Shown piece after piece: positions 13,960 through 22,067 of a stretch of 23,694 bases of DNA (position 1 is the stretch's first letter; each line of letters begins with the position of its first letter). The DNA is from CAZAGD01 sp964484485 (GTDB lineage Bacteria > Desulfobacterota > SM23-61): the NCBI GenBank assembly GCA_964484485.1, contig CAZAGD010000193.1:1-23694 (forward strand), written 5' to 3'. The notes below the pieces were generated by a model. That model had not been told where the DNA came from. It worked only from the letters and a program-made list of their open reading frames with translations, and did no database searches. A program made the position numbers and the translations under genes.

Positions 13960-15666
13960 TTGAAAAAAACTGGAGCAGAAATTCTCTTAGAGAGCTTACG
14001 GCAAGAAGGGGTAGAGGTAATTTTTGGGTTTCCAGGTGGGGCCGTTTTAAACATTTATGATGCCCTGTTTAAATATGCCGAAGAAATTCGCCATATCTTA
14101 GTGCGCCACGAACAAGGGGCCGTGCATGCCGCGGATGGGTACGCGCGCGCCTCGGGTAAAGTGGGGGTATGTTTAGTTACTTCCGGGCCAGGAGCAACTA
14201 ATGCGGTGACTGGGATTGCCACAGCGTACATGGATTCCGTGCCTTTAGTCGTCTTCAGTGGCCAAGTGCCGACAATGCTCATCGGCAATGATGCTTTTCA
14301 AGAAGCAGACATTGTCGGCATAACCCGGCCTTGTACCAAACACAATTTTTTAGTCAAGGACGTTAATAATTTAGCTTTAACCATCAAACAAGCTTTTTAC
14401 TTAGCGCGGACGGGCCGGCCAGGGCCTGTCTTAGTAGATTTACCTAAAGATGTTATCGCTGATACTGCTGAATATAATTATCCGGCCAAGATCAAACTGC
14501 GAGGTTACAATCCCACTTATCAGGGCCATCCGCGCCAAATTAAGAAAGCGGCCAAGCTTATAGCCAAAGCCCAAAAGCCCCTTATTTATGCCGGGGGAGG
14601 GGTGATCATCGCCAACGCCGCCAAAGAGCTGACCACCTTAGCCCAAAAATATGCCATTCCCGTAACTGCCACCCTCATGGGTTTGGGTAGCTTTCCGGGC
14701 GATCATCCTTTGTTCTTAGGAATGCTGGGCATGCATGGAACTTACCAGGCTAATATGGCCGTAACTAATTGTGATTTACTCATTGCCGTGGGGGCCCGCT
14801 TCGATGATCGCGTCACGGGAAAAGTGGAAAAATTTTCTCCTTATTCGCAAAAAATTCACATTGATATTGATCCCACTTCTATCTCCAAAAATGTATTAGT
14901 AGATATTCCCATTGTCGGTGATGCGAAAAACGTTCTGCGCGCCCTCCTGAAGGCTTTAGAGGAAGAAACAGCCGCTCCAGACTCAGCCAAGATGCATAGC
15001 GAATGGCTAAAGCAGATTGACGCTTGGGCCAAGGCCGCCCCCCTAAATTATAAGAATTCCTCGGGAATCAAGCCGCAATTTGTCATCCAGAAGATAAACG
15101 AAATCCTCAGAGAAATGGCCGGGGATAATTTTATTATCACTACCGAAGTAGGTCAAAACCAGATGTGGACGGCGCAGTTTTTTACCTTTACCAGACCCCG
15201 TTCTTTGCTCACTTCAGGAGGTTTGGGGACCATGGGTTATGGTTTTCCAGCCGCCATTGGGGCGCAAGTGGCTTTTCCTGATAAAATAGTGGTAGACATT
15301 GCGGGCGATGGTAGCTTCCAGATGAACATCCAAGAATTAGCCACAGCCGTGCAATATAAGCTGCCCGTGAAAGTGGCGGTACTCAATAATCACTGTTTAG
15401 GAATGGTCCGCCAGTGGCAGCAGCTTTTTTGTGATGGCCGCTACTCCCATACTATATTCGAATTAGTCCCCGATTTTGTAAAATTGGCTGGAGCCTATGG
15501 GGCAGTAGGGATGAGGGCCACTAAGCCAGAAGAAGTAGAACCGGTAATTCGCGCCGCCCTCTCTACCCCCCAAACCGTGGTCATGGATTTTATCGTTGAC
15601 CGCGAAGAATGTGTTTACCCTATGGTGCCCGCGGGGGCAGCCCTAACGGAAATGATTTTACTTTAA
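13960..15666 (+). CDS. ilvB: Acetolactate synthase, large (catalytic) subunit
   Basis: IlvB is the ThDP- and FAD-dependent enzyme that makes acetolactate or acetohydroxybutyrate for valine, leucine and isoleucine. The 568-residue protein has IFGFPGGAVLNIYDAL, the catalytic Glu51 in RHEQGAVHAADGYAR, TSGPGATNAVTGIATA, the central FAD region with GARFDDRVTGK, and the ThDP motif starting GDGSF (449-451) and ending NNHCLGMVRQWQ. The start is TTG at 13960, with a GGGTGAG site overlapping the end of the DUF465 gene. ilvN follows after 15 bases, giving the complete holoenzyme. The anabolic type is supported by the operon and the regulatory subunit. Confidence 0.97.
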   Translation: MKKTGAEILLESLRQEGVEVIFGFPGGAVLNIYDALFKYAEEIRHILVRHEQGAVHAADGYARASGKVGVCLVTSGPGATNAVTGIATAYMDSVPLVVFSGQVPTMLIGNDAFQEADIVGITRPCTKHNFLVKDVNNLALTIKQAFYLARTGRPGPVLVDLPKDVIADTAEYNYPAKIKLRGYNPTYQGHPRQIKKAAKLIAKAQKPLIYAGGGVIIANAAKELTTLAQKYAIPVTATLMGLGSFPGDHPLFLGMLGMHGTYQANMAVTNCDLLIAVGARFDDRVTGKVEKFSPYSQKIHIDIDPTSISKNVLVDIPIVGDAKNVLRALLKALEEETAAPDSAKMHSEWLKQIDAWAKAAPLNYKNSSGIKPQFVIQKINEILREMAGDNFIITTEVGQNQMWTAQFFTFTRPRSLLTSGGLGTMGYGFPAAIGAQVAFPDKIVVDIAGDGSFQMNIQELATAVQYKLPVKVAVLNNHCLGMVRQWQQLFCDGRYSHTIFELVPDFVKLAGAYGAVGMRATKPEEVEPVIRAALSTPQTVVMDFIVDREECVYPMVPAGAALTEMILL

Positions 15667-15681
15667 AAGGTATAGGATAAT

Positions 15682-16197
15682 ATGAAGCATGTCATCTCCG
15701 TTTTAGTTGACAATGAACCTGGGGTTCTTTCCCGGATCTCTGGACTCTTTAGCGGCCGCGGTTTTAATATCGAGAGCCTTAATGTAGCTGAAACCTTAGA
15801 TCCTACTATTTCCCGGATGACCTTAGTGACCCGGGGCAATGACCAGATAATCGAGCAGATTATCAAACAACTCAACAAGTTGGTTAATGTGATTAAAGTT
15901 CAAGACTTAACCGGCACTGATTATGTGGAACGGGAGATGGCCTTGATCAAAGTTTCGGCCCAATCTTCCTCACGGGCGGAAGTGTTGCGCATCGTCGATA
16001 TTTTCCGGGGACGGGTAGTGGATGTATCGCCCAAGTCATTTACTTTGGAGATTACCGGCGACGAAAAGAAGATCCAAGCAGTCATCGATCTCTTAGTACC
16101 CTTAGGAATTATGGAGATAGTCCGCACCGGCAAAGTAGCCATCAGCCGGGTGAAAAAAAATGGAGGAAATGAAAGTAGTAAAATTAGCGAAGATTAA
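15682..16197 (+). CDS. ilvN: Acetolactate synthase, small (regulatory) subunit
   Basis: This 171-residue subunit binds valine and controls IlvB activity by feedback inhibition. The N-terminal ACT domain is clear, with HVISVLVDNEPGVLSRISGL and FSGRGFNIESLNVAET. The C-terminal ALS small-subunit domain has EMALIKVSA and DIFRGRVVDVSPKSFTLEITG. The length is usual for the short bacterial form. It lies 15 bases after ilvB and 23 before ilvC, in the standard ilvBNC order. Confidence 0.96.
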   Translation: MKHVISVLVDNEPGVLSRISGLFSGRGFNIESLNVAETLDPTISRMTLVTRGNDQIIEQIIKQLNKLVNVIKVQDLTGTDYVEREMALIKVSAQSSSRAEVLRIVDIFRGRVVDVSPKSFTLEITGDEKKIQAVIDLLVPLGIMEIVRTGKVAISRVKKNGGNESSKISED

Positions 16198-16220
16198 AAA
16201 TAAAAAATAGGAGGAAAAGG

Positions 16221-17225
16221 ATGGCCAAGATTTATTACGACAAAGATGCCGATTTGAACGTACTTAAAGGAAAAAAAGTGGCTATTATTGGCTATGGGAG
16301 TCAGGGCCACGCTCAGGCTCTTAACTTACGTGATTCCGGAATAGACGTAGTAGTCGCGGAGCTAGAGGGGACGGAAAACTATGAATTAGCTAAGAAACAC
16401 GGCTTTAAGCCAGTGAAAGCCGATGAAGCCTCAGCTCAAGGGGATCTTATCCAGATCCTAACTGAGGACAATGTCCAAGCAGCTCTCTTTCAAAGAGATG
16501 TCAAACCCCATTTGAAAAAGGGGAAGACTTTAGTTTTTTCTCATGGGTTTAATATTCATTACCACCAAATCGTTCCTCCCCAGGATGTGGATGTAATCAT
16601 GATCGCCCCTAAAAGCCCCGGACACCTCGTCCGGCGCATGTTTGAAGACGGTGCGGGAGTTCCTGCCCTGCTAGCTATTTACCAAGATTATACCAAGAAG
16701 GCTAAAGAAACAGCTTTAGCTTATGCTAAAGGTATTGGCTGCACCCGTGCCGGCGTAATTGAGACTACTTTTAAAGAAGAGGTAGAAACAGACCTTTTGG
16801 GCGAACAAGCAGTACTTTGCGGGGGCGTAACCGAGCTGATCAAAGCGGGGTTTGATACTCTGGTGGAAGCGGGGTATCAGCCAGAAATTGCTTATTTTGA
16901 ATGCCTAAATGAACTCAAGCTCATAGTTGACATGATCTATGAAGGGGGCCTGGGGTGGATGCGTTATTCCGTGAGCGATACGGCAGAATACGGCGATTAT
17001 TACGCTGGCCCCAAAATAATTACGCAAGAGACGCGGCAGACCATGAAGAAACTCTTGCGCGATATTCAAGATGGTACCTTTGCCAAGAATTGGATTTTAG
17101 AAAACCAGGCTGGTCGGCCCTTCTTTTATGCCCGCCGGAAAGAGGAAGCGGAACATCTTATTGAAAAAGTAGGAAAAGAATTAAGGGCCATGATGCCTTG
17201 GATTAAACCCAAAGGAAGGTCGTGA
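16221..17225 (+). CDS. ilvC: Ketol-acid reductoisomerase (class I), with unusual cofactor loop
   Basis: IlvC isomerises and reduces acetolactate to dihydroxyisovalerate. The 334-residue, class I protein has the Rossmann motif IIGYGSQGHAQALNLRDSG and the MIAPKSPGHLVR segment (Ser where Gly is usual). Metal and catalytic acids appear in TFKEEVETDLLGEQ and AYFECLNELKLIVD. The cofactor loop after beta-2 reads VVVAELEGTENYELA (residues 43-57). NADPH enzymes normally have an Arg and two Ser here (VGLRxGSxS), but this protein has Leu48, Thr51 and Asn53, with Glu47, Glu49 and Glu52. That suggests NADH preference. AGGAGG precedes the ATG, and the stop overlaps the psd start. Confidence 0.97.
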   Translation: MAKIYYDKDADLNVLKGKKVAIIGYGSQGHAQALNLRDSGIDVVVAELEGTENYELAKKHGFKPVKADEASAQGDLIQILTEDNVQAALFQRDVKPHLKKGKTLVFSHGFNIHYHQIVPPQDVDVIMIAPKSPGHLVRRMFEDGAGVPALLAIYQDYTKKAKETALAYAKGIGCTRAGVIETTFKEEVETDLLGEQAVLCGGVTELIKAGFDTLVEAGYQPEIAYFECLNELKLIVDMIYEGGLGWMRYSVSDTAEYGDYYAGPKIITQETRQTMKKLLRDIQDGTFAKNWILENQAGRPFFYARRKEEAEHLIEKVGKELRAMMPWIKPKGRS

Positions 17226-17872
17226 TTAAAGCTAATTATCGGCTGCCGGTGGCCAAAGAGGGAATAATTTTTATTCTCCCTTTGGCCATAGTTAGTATTT
17301 TTCTTTGGATCATCAAAATTAATAGTGCGGCGGTAATTTTCTCGCTGCTCACCATCTTTGTTGTTTATTTTTTCCGAGACCCAGAAAGATTGATTCCCAG
17401 CGAGGAAAAAGCAATTCTATCGCCGGCCGATGGACGAGTAATCCAGGTGGATTCTTGCATAGAAGAAAAATTCCTTAAGGGCCCAGCTCTCAAAGTAAGT
17501 ATTTTCATGTCCCTCTTTGATGTGCATATAAACCGTATTCCATTTTCCGGAAAGATAATTGATTTACTGTACCAACCGGGAAAGTTTTTTAGAGCCAATT
17601 TACCCAAGGCTTCGGCCATTAATGAACAGAATACTTTGTTTTTAGAGGCCGCTGATGGCACCCGCTTAGTTTTTATCCAGATTGCTGGCTTAATCGCCCG
17701 CCGGATTATCTGTTGGGTGCGCCGCGGAGATGAGGTAGCCAAAGGGCAAAGATTCGGCTTGATTGCCTTTGGGTCACGGGTGGATATATATTTACCGGCC
17801 CGGACCAGGCTGATCACGCAAATAGGTCAGAAGGTCTTGGGGGGCCAAACTATTTTGGGGTTTTTGCCATGA
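17222..17872 (+). CDS. psd: Phosphatidylserine decarboxylase (short, PSD-A type)
   Basis: Psd converts phosphatidylserine to phosphatidylethanolamine at the membrane, using a pyruvoyl group made by self-cleavage. The 216-residue short-type protein has hydrophobic stretches at about 13-50 and YFFRDPER. Asp70 lies in LSPADGRV, and His102 in SLFDVHINR. The processing site is FGSRVD, with cleavage expected at Gly184-Ser185. The GTG start at 17222 overlaps the ilvC stop by four bases, and AAGGAAGG lies upstream. It also overlaps pssA by four bases, so ilvC, psd and pssA look translationally linked. Confidence 0.93.
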   Translation: MIKANYRLPVAKEGIIFILPLAIVSIFLWIIKINSAAVIFSLLTIFVVYFFRDPERLIPSEEKAILSPADGRVIQVDSCIEEKFLKGPALKVSIFMSLFDVHINRIPFSGKIIDLLYQPGKFFRANLPKASAINEQNTLFLEAADGTRLVFIQIAGLIARRIICWVRRGDEVAKGQRFGLIAFGSRVDIYLPARTRLITQIGQKVLGGQTILGFLP

Positions 17873-18648
17873 GAAGGGATCGAAAAGAAAGACGTAGACG
17901 GACCAATAGCATCAGGAAAGGCGTATACATTCTCCCTAACCTTTTTACGGCGGGCAGCCTTTTTTGTGGTTTTTTTTCCCTGGTGCGCACCCTGCAGGAA
18001 GACTTTTATGCGGCGGCGATTTTAATATTAATTGCCGGATTCTTGGATGGAATTGATGGTAAAATTGCCCGCTTCACGAACACCCAAACTCGTTTTGGAG
18101 TAGAATTTGACTCCCTGGCCGATGTAATTTCTTTCGGAGTTGCCCCGGGAATTTTGGTGTATGCTTGGGCCCTGGAGCCTTTTGGCCGTTTTGGGTGGTT
18201 GGCGGCATTTTTATACGTAGTTTGTGGAGCTTTGCGTTTGGGCCGTTTTAATATTCAGGTAACAAACGTAGAGAGCCGCTATTTCAGTGGCCTGCCTATT
18301 CCAGCCGCCGCTGGCCTGATCGCTACCTTTATTATCCTTTATTATAATTTAGGAGATACAGGCGTAAGCAAGCATTTGCCTATTCTGATCATTACTTACA
18401 TCTTAGCTTTTTTAATGGTTAGTACCATAAAATATTATAGCTTCAAAGATCTGGAATTAGTTCGGCGTAAACCTTTTCATTGGTTGGTAATCGCGATTTT
18501 AATTATTGTGGTGGTGGCCTATGAGCCAGAGTTTACGCTTTTCGCTTTTTTTGCGGTTTACGCCCTTTCTGGTCCTGGCGTATCTATTATTCTTTTGCGG
18601 CGGCGGCGGCTATCTAAACCTCTTCTACCCGAAGAAAAAACCGCTTAG
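17869..18648 (+). CDS. pssA: Phosphatidylserine synthase (CDP-alcohol type)
   Basis: PssA joins serine to CDP-diacylglycerol, giving phosphatidylserine, the substrate of the preceding Psd. The 259-residue membrane protein has a basic N-terminus (RRDRKERRRR) and LPNLFTAGSLFCGF. The CDP-alcohol phosphotransferase motif is complete: Asp60, Asp63-Gly64, Ala67-Arg68, Gly77, Asp81 and Asp85. About six to eight further hydrophobic helices follow, and the C-terminus is basic and hydrophilic. The ATG overlaps the psd stop (ATGA). A 78-base gap with no clear promoter or terminator precedes leuA. Confidence 0.95.
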   Translation: MRRDRKERRRRTNSIRKGVYILPNLFTAGSLFCGFFSLVRTLQEDFYAAAILILIAGFLDGIDGKIARFTNTQTRFGVEFDSLADVISFGVAPGILVYAWALEPFGRFGWLAAFLYVVCGALRLGRFNIQVTNVESRYFSGLPIPAAAGLIATFIILYYNLGDTGVSKHLPILIITYILAFLMVSTIKYYSFKDLELVRRKPFHWLVIAILIIVVVAYEPEFTLFAFFAVYALSGPGVSIILLRRRRLSKPLLPEEKTA

Positions 18649-18726
18649 TAGTTTGGAAGAAAGAAGAGAAAAAATCCCTATAAAAAGGGAAGGAGAGTTA
18701 TCTTTAAAAGGGGGTAAGAATAAAAA

Positions 18727-20253
18727 ATGGAGAAAGTACGTATCTTCGACACGACCCTGCGTGATGGCGAACAGTCTCCTGGGGCAAGCATGAATATTGA
18801 GGAAAAGATGCGCTTTGCCCGCCAGTTAGAAAAGCTGAACGTAGATGTCATCGAAGCAGGATTTCCCAATAGTTCTCCGGGAGATTTCGAGGCAGTTAAA
18901 AGAATTTCCCAGGAGATAAGAGGGCCGCAGATTGCTGGTCTGGCCCGGACTACGCCGGAGGATATTGATCGGGCTTGGGAAGCATTGAAATATGCCCGCC
19001 ATCCCTTAATCCATGTCTTTATTGCCACTTCGGATATCCATTTGCAGTATAAATTGCGCAAGAGCAGAGAAGAAGTCTTAGAAGAGGCCGGCCGAGCTGT
19101 GGCTTATGCCAAACGTTATACGCCAGAGGTTGAATTTTCGGCCGAAGACGCCACCCGTTCCGATCCCGAATATTTGGCTCAAGTAGTTGAGGCAGCTATC
19201 GAAGCGGGGGCCACCATCATTAATATTCCGGATACAGTGGGGTATATAATTCCGGCCGAATTTGGCCAATTAATTTCCTTCCTCAAGGGAAGAGTGAAAA
19301 ATATAGATAAAGTCATTCTCTCGGTGCACTGTCATAACGATTTGGGGATGGCGGTGGCTAATAGTCTCACCGCCGTGGAAAAGGGAGCCCGCCAAGTGGA
19401 ATGTACCGTAAACGGGATTGGCGAACGGGCCGGCAATGCCTCCTTAGAAGAGATTGTGATGGCCTTAAAGACAAGGCGGGATTATTTCGCGTATCGAGTA
19501 GATGTGATCACTGAACAGATCTATCCCACTAGCCGGCTGCTTTCGACGATTACCGGTATTCCTGTCCCGCCCAACAAGGCCATCGTGGGAGCGAATGCCT
19601 TCGCCCATGAGGCCGGAATCCATCAGGATGGCGTGCTGAAGGAAAAAACTACCTACGAGATCATGCGGCCTGAAGTGGTGGGTATCTCGCAATCTACTTT
19701 GGTCCTGGGTAAGCATTCTGGCCGCCATGCTTTTCGGGAAAAAATTAAGGCTCTTGGTTATGAATTAAGTGAAGCGCACCTTAATTTAGCTTTCCAAAGG
19801 TTTAAAGAAGTAGCAGACAAGAAGAAACAGGTTTTCGATGAAGATATAGAAGCTATTATTGCCGATGAGATTCTGCGGATTCCTGATTTTTACAAATTAG
19901 TCAACCTCAATGTGGTCAGTGGCTCGGTCACTGTACCTACGGCCACGGTGCAATTGGAAATAGGGGGTAAAGTCATCCAAGATGCGGGCTTCGGAGATGG
20001 GCCGGTAGATGCGGTGTATAAAACAATTTCCAAAATCACTAAAACCAAGAGTCGGCTCATCAAATTCATGGTGAATGCTATTACTAGCGGTACGGATGCG
20101 CAAGGAGAAGTCACTATAATCTTAGAAGAGGGGGGTACGCGGGTTACGGGGCAAGGAGCCCATACTGATATAATCATGGCCGCAGCCAAAGCTTATATTA
20201 ATGGGCTCAATAAGTTAGAGTACCACAAGAGAGTAAAGGGGGTAATTAAATGA
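18727..20253 (+). CDS. leuA: 2-Isopropylmalate synthase
   Basis: LeuA condenses acetyl-CoA with 2-oxoisovalerate, the first committed step to leucine. The 508-residue protein starts with RIFDTTLRDGEQSPG (metal-binding Asp13). It has His201 and His203 in HCHNDLGMAVAN, NGIGERAGNASLEE, and the linker segment HEAGIHQDGVLK. The C-terminal ~115 residues form the LeuA dimer/allosteric domain (ending in GQGAHTDIIMAAAKAYINGLN), so leucine feedback inhibition is likely. The ribosome site is weak (GGGGGTAAG, rather far from ATG). Its stop overlaps the leuC start by four bases. Confidence 0.96.
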   Translation: MEKVRIFDTTLRDGEQSPGASMNIEEKMRFARQLEKLNVDVIEAGFPNSSPGDFEAVKRISQEIRGPQIAGLARTTPEDIDRAWEALKYARHPLIHVFIATSDIHLQYKLRKSREEVLEEAGRAVAYAKRYTPEVEFSAEDATRSDPEYLAQVVEAAIEAGATIINIPDTVGYIIPAEFGQLISFLKGRVKNIDKVILSVHCHNDLGMAVANSLTAVEKGARQVECTVNGIGERAGNASLEEIVMALKTRRDYFAYRVDVITEQIYPTSRLLSTITGIPVPPNKAIVGANAFAHEAGIHQDGVLKEKTTYEIMRPEVVGISQSTLVLGKHSGRHAFREKIKALGYELSEAHLNLAFQRFKEVADKKKQVFDEDIEAIIADEILRIPDFYKLVNLNVVSGSVTVPTATVQLEIGGKVIQDAGFGDGPVDAVYKTISKITKTKSRLIKFMVNAITSGTDAQGEVTIILEEGGTRVTGQGAHTDIIMAAAKAYINGLNKLEYHKRVKGVIK

Positions 20254-21527
20254 TCCGGCCGATGACGATTACGGAAAAGATCTTAGCTGAACATGCCGGT
20301 CTCCGCGAAGTTGAGCCTGGTCAGATTATTAACGCCCGCGTAGATTTAGTGCTGGGCAATGATATTACTGCTCCCATAGGGATTGAAGAATTCTATAAGG
20401 TGGGCGCGCAAAAGGTCTTTGATGCAGATAAGATTGTGCTCATTCCCGACCATTTCGTGCCCAACAAAGATATTAAATCCGCCCAACAATGTCAACTCAT
20501 GCGCAAGTTCGCTCAAGAACAGAAAATAACCCACTATTACGAAGTCGGCGAAATGGGGATAGAGCATGCGCTGCTGCCGGAGTTAGGTTTAGTTCTTCCG
20601 GGAGACTTAGTCATTGGGGCGGATAGTCACACTTGCACTTATGGAGCTTTAGGCGCATTTTCTACGGGGGTTGGTTCTACGGACTTCGCCGCCGCTATGA
20701 TTACCGGAGAAGCCTGGTTCCGCGTGCCGGAGACGATCAAAATAAATTATCATGGCAAACGCCGTCCTTGGGTAGATGGGAAAGATTTAATTCTTTATAC
20801 CATCGGCCAGATAGGTGTAGACGGAGCGCTCTACAAAGCGATGGAGTTTGCCGGAGAGACCATTGCCAATCTTCCTATGGATAGCCGGTTTACTATGGCT
20901 AATATGGCCATTGAAGCAGGGGGTAAGAACGGCATTATTGCCCCGGATAAAATTACCAAAGAGTATGTCCAAGGGCGGGCCAAGCGGCCTTATAAATTTA
21001 TCTATAGTGATGGCGAAGCCAAATATAGCCAGATTATCGATATTGAAGTAAGCCATATCGAACCTCAAGTAGCTTTTCCCCACTTACCCTCGAATGTGAA
21101 ACCCATTAGCGCTGTGGGCCATGTACCCATTGATCAGGTTGTCATAGGTTCTTGCACCAATGGACGTTTAGAAGATTTAAGGACAGCGGCGCGCGTCCTC
21201 AAAGGTAGAAAAAGAGCACCTTATACGCGTTTGATAATTATTCCGGCTACGCAGGGAATTTACCAGCAAGCCCTGAAAGAAGGCCTTTTGGAAATTTTCC
21301 TGGAAGCGAAAGCAGTCATTAGCACCCCCACTTGCGGGCCATGCTTAGGCGGTTATATGGGCGTGCTGGCCGAGGGAGAAAGAGCCGTATCGACTACCAA
21401 TCGTAATTTTGTCGGCCGCATGGGTCATGCGCAAAGTGAAGTTTATCTAGCCAATCCAGCTATTGCGGCCGCCTCGGCCGTTTTAGGACGGATTGGCAGT
21501 CCAGAAGAGTTGGGCCTCCCAGCTTAA
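20250..21527 (+). CDS. leuC: 3-Isopropylmalate dehydratase, large subunit
   Basis: LeuC carries the [4Fe-4S] cluster of isopropylmalate isomerase. The 425-residue protein is of the short, archaeal-like LeuC type. Cluster ligands are Cys302 (VIGSCTNGR), Cys362 and Cys365 (TPTCGPCLGG). Other signatures are PDHFVPNKD, GADSHTCTYGALGAFSTGVGSTD and NRNFVGRMGH. The ATG overlaps the leuA stop as ATGA. leuD follows 29 bases later. Homoaconitase-like activity is possible within this family, but the surrounding leuA/leuD/leuB support the leucine pathway. Confidence 0.95.
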   Translation: MIRPMTITEKILAEHAGLREVEPGQIINARVDLVLGNDITAPIGIEEFYKVGAQKVFDADKIVLIPDHFVPNKDIKSAQQCQLMRKFAQEQKITHYYEVGEMGIEHALLPELGLVLPGDLVIGADSHTCTYGALGAFSTGVGSTDFAAAMITGEAWFRVPETIKINYHGKRRPWVDGKDLILYTIGQIGVDGALYKAMEFAGETIANLPMDSRFTMANMAIEAGGKNGIIAPDKITKEYVQGRAKRPYKFIYSDGEAKYSQIIDIEVSHIEPQVAFPHLPSNVKPISAVGHVPIDQVVIGSCTNGRLEDLRTAARVLKGRKRAPYTRLIIIPATQGIYQQALKEGLLEIFLEAKAVISTPTCGPCLGGYMGVLAEGERAVSTTNRNFVGRMGHAQSEVYLANPAIAAASAVLGRIGSPEELGLPA

Positions 21528-21556
21528 TTTTTTTTCTGGTTGATTAAGGAGGATTC

Positions 21557-22054
21557 ATGGTTTTTAAAGGAAAAGTATGGAAGTTAGGAGCCAACATAGA
21601 TACGGATGCCATTATTCCTGCTCGTTACCTAAATACTACTGATCCGCAGGAGATGGCTACTCATCTTTTTGAAGATATAGACCCCAATTTTTTACAGAAG
21701 ATCAAACCGGGTGATATCCTGGTGGCCATGGAGAATTTTGGTTGTGGTTCTTCACGCGAGCATGCTCCCTTAGCGATCAAGTATGCCGGAATTTCCTGCG
21801 TGGTGGCGAAGAGTTTTGCCCGCATCTTTTACCGAAATGCCTTTAACATGGGCTTGCCCATCTTCGAAAGTGCCGAGGCTGCGGAGGAGACCGTTTCCGG
21901 AGATGAATTAATAATTGACAGCGCCCAAGGTACTATTGAAAATCTGCGGACAAAGAAAATATACCACGCTCAACCTATTCCCCCTTTCATGCAAGAACTG
22001 ATCGCGGCTGGGGGATTAATGAACTATGTCCAAAAATATAAGATGAAAGGATAA
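21557..22054 (+). CDS. leuD: 3-Isopropylmalate dehydratase, small subunit
   Basis: LeuD is the swivelling-domain partner of LeuC. The 165-residue protein has the signature NIDTDAIIPARYLNTTDP, GDILVAMENFGCGSSREHAPLA and SFARIFYRNAFNMGLP. Length and motifs match the short LeuD that pairs with the LeuC type upstream. AAGGAGGA lies before the ATG at good spacing. leuB follows after 13 bases. Confidence 0.96.
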   Translation: MVFKGKVWKLGANIDTDAIIPARYLNTTDPQEMATHLFEDIDPNFLQKIKPGDILVAMENFGCGSSREHAPLAIKYAGISCVVAKSFARIFYRNAFNMGLPIFESAEAAEETVSGDELIIDSAQGTIENLRTKKIYHAQPIPPFMQELIAAGGLMNYVQKYKMKG

Positions 22055-22067
22055 AGAGGAAGAGAAA

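Noticed and set aside
18506..18793. 95-codon plus-strand frame spanning the pssA-leuA junction
   Set aside because: It is a shadow of the pssA 3' end and leuA 5' end in another frame; both host genes are clear family members.
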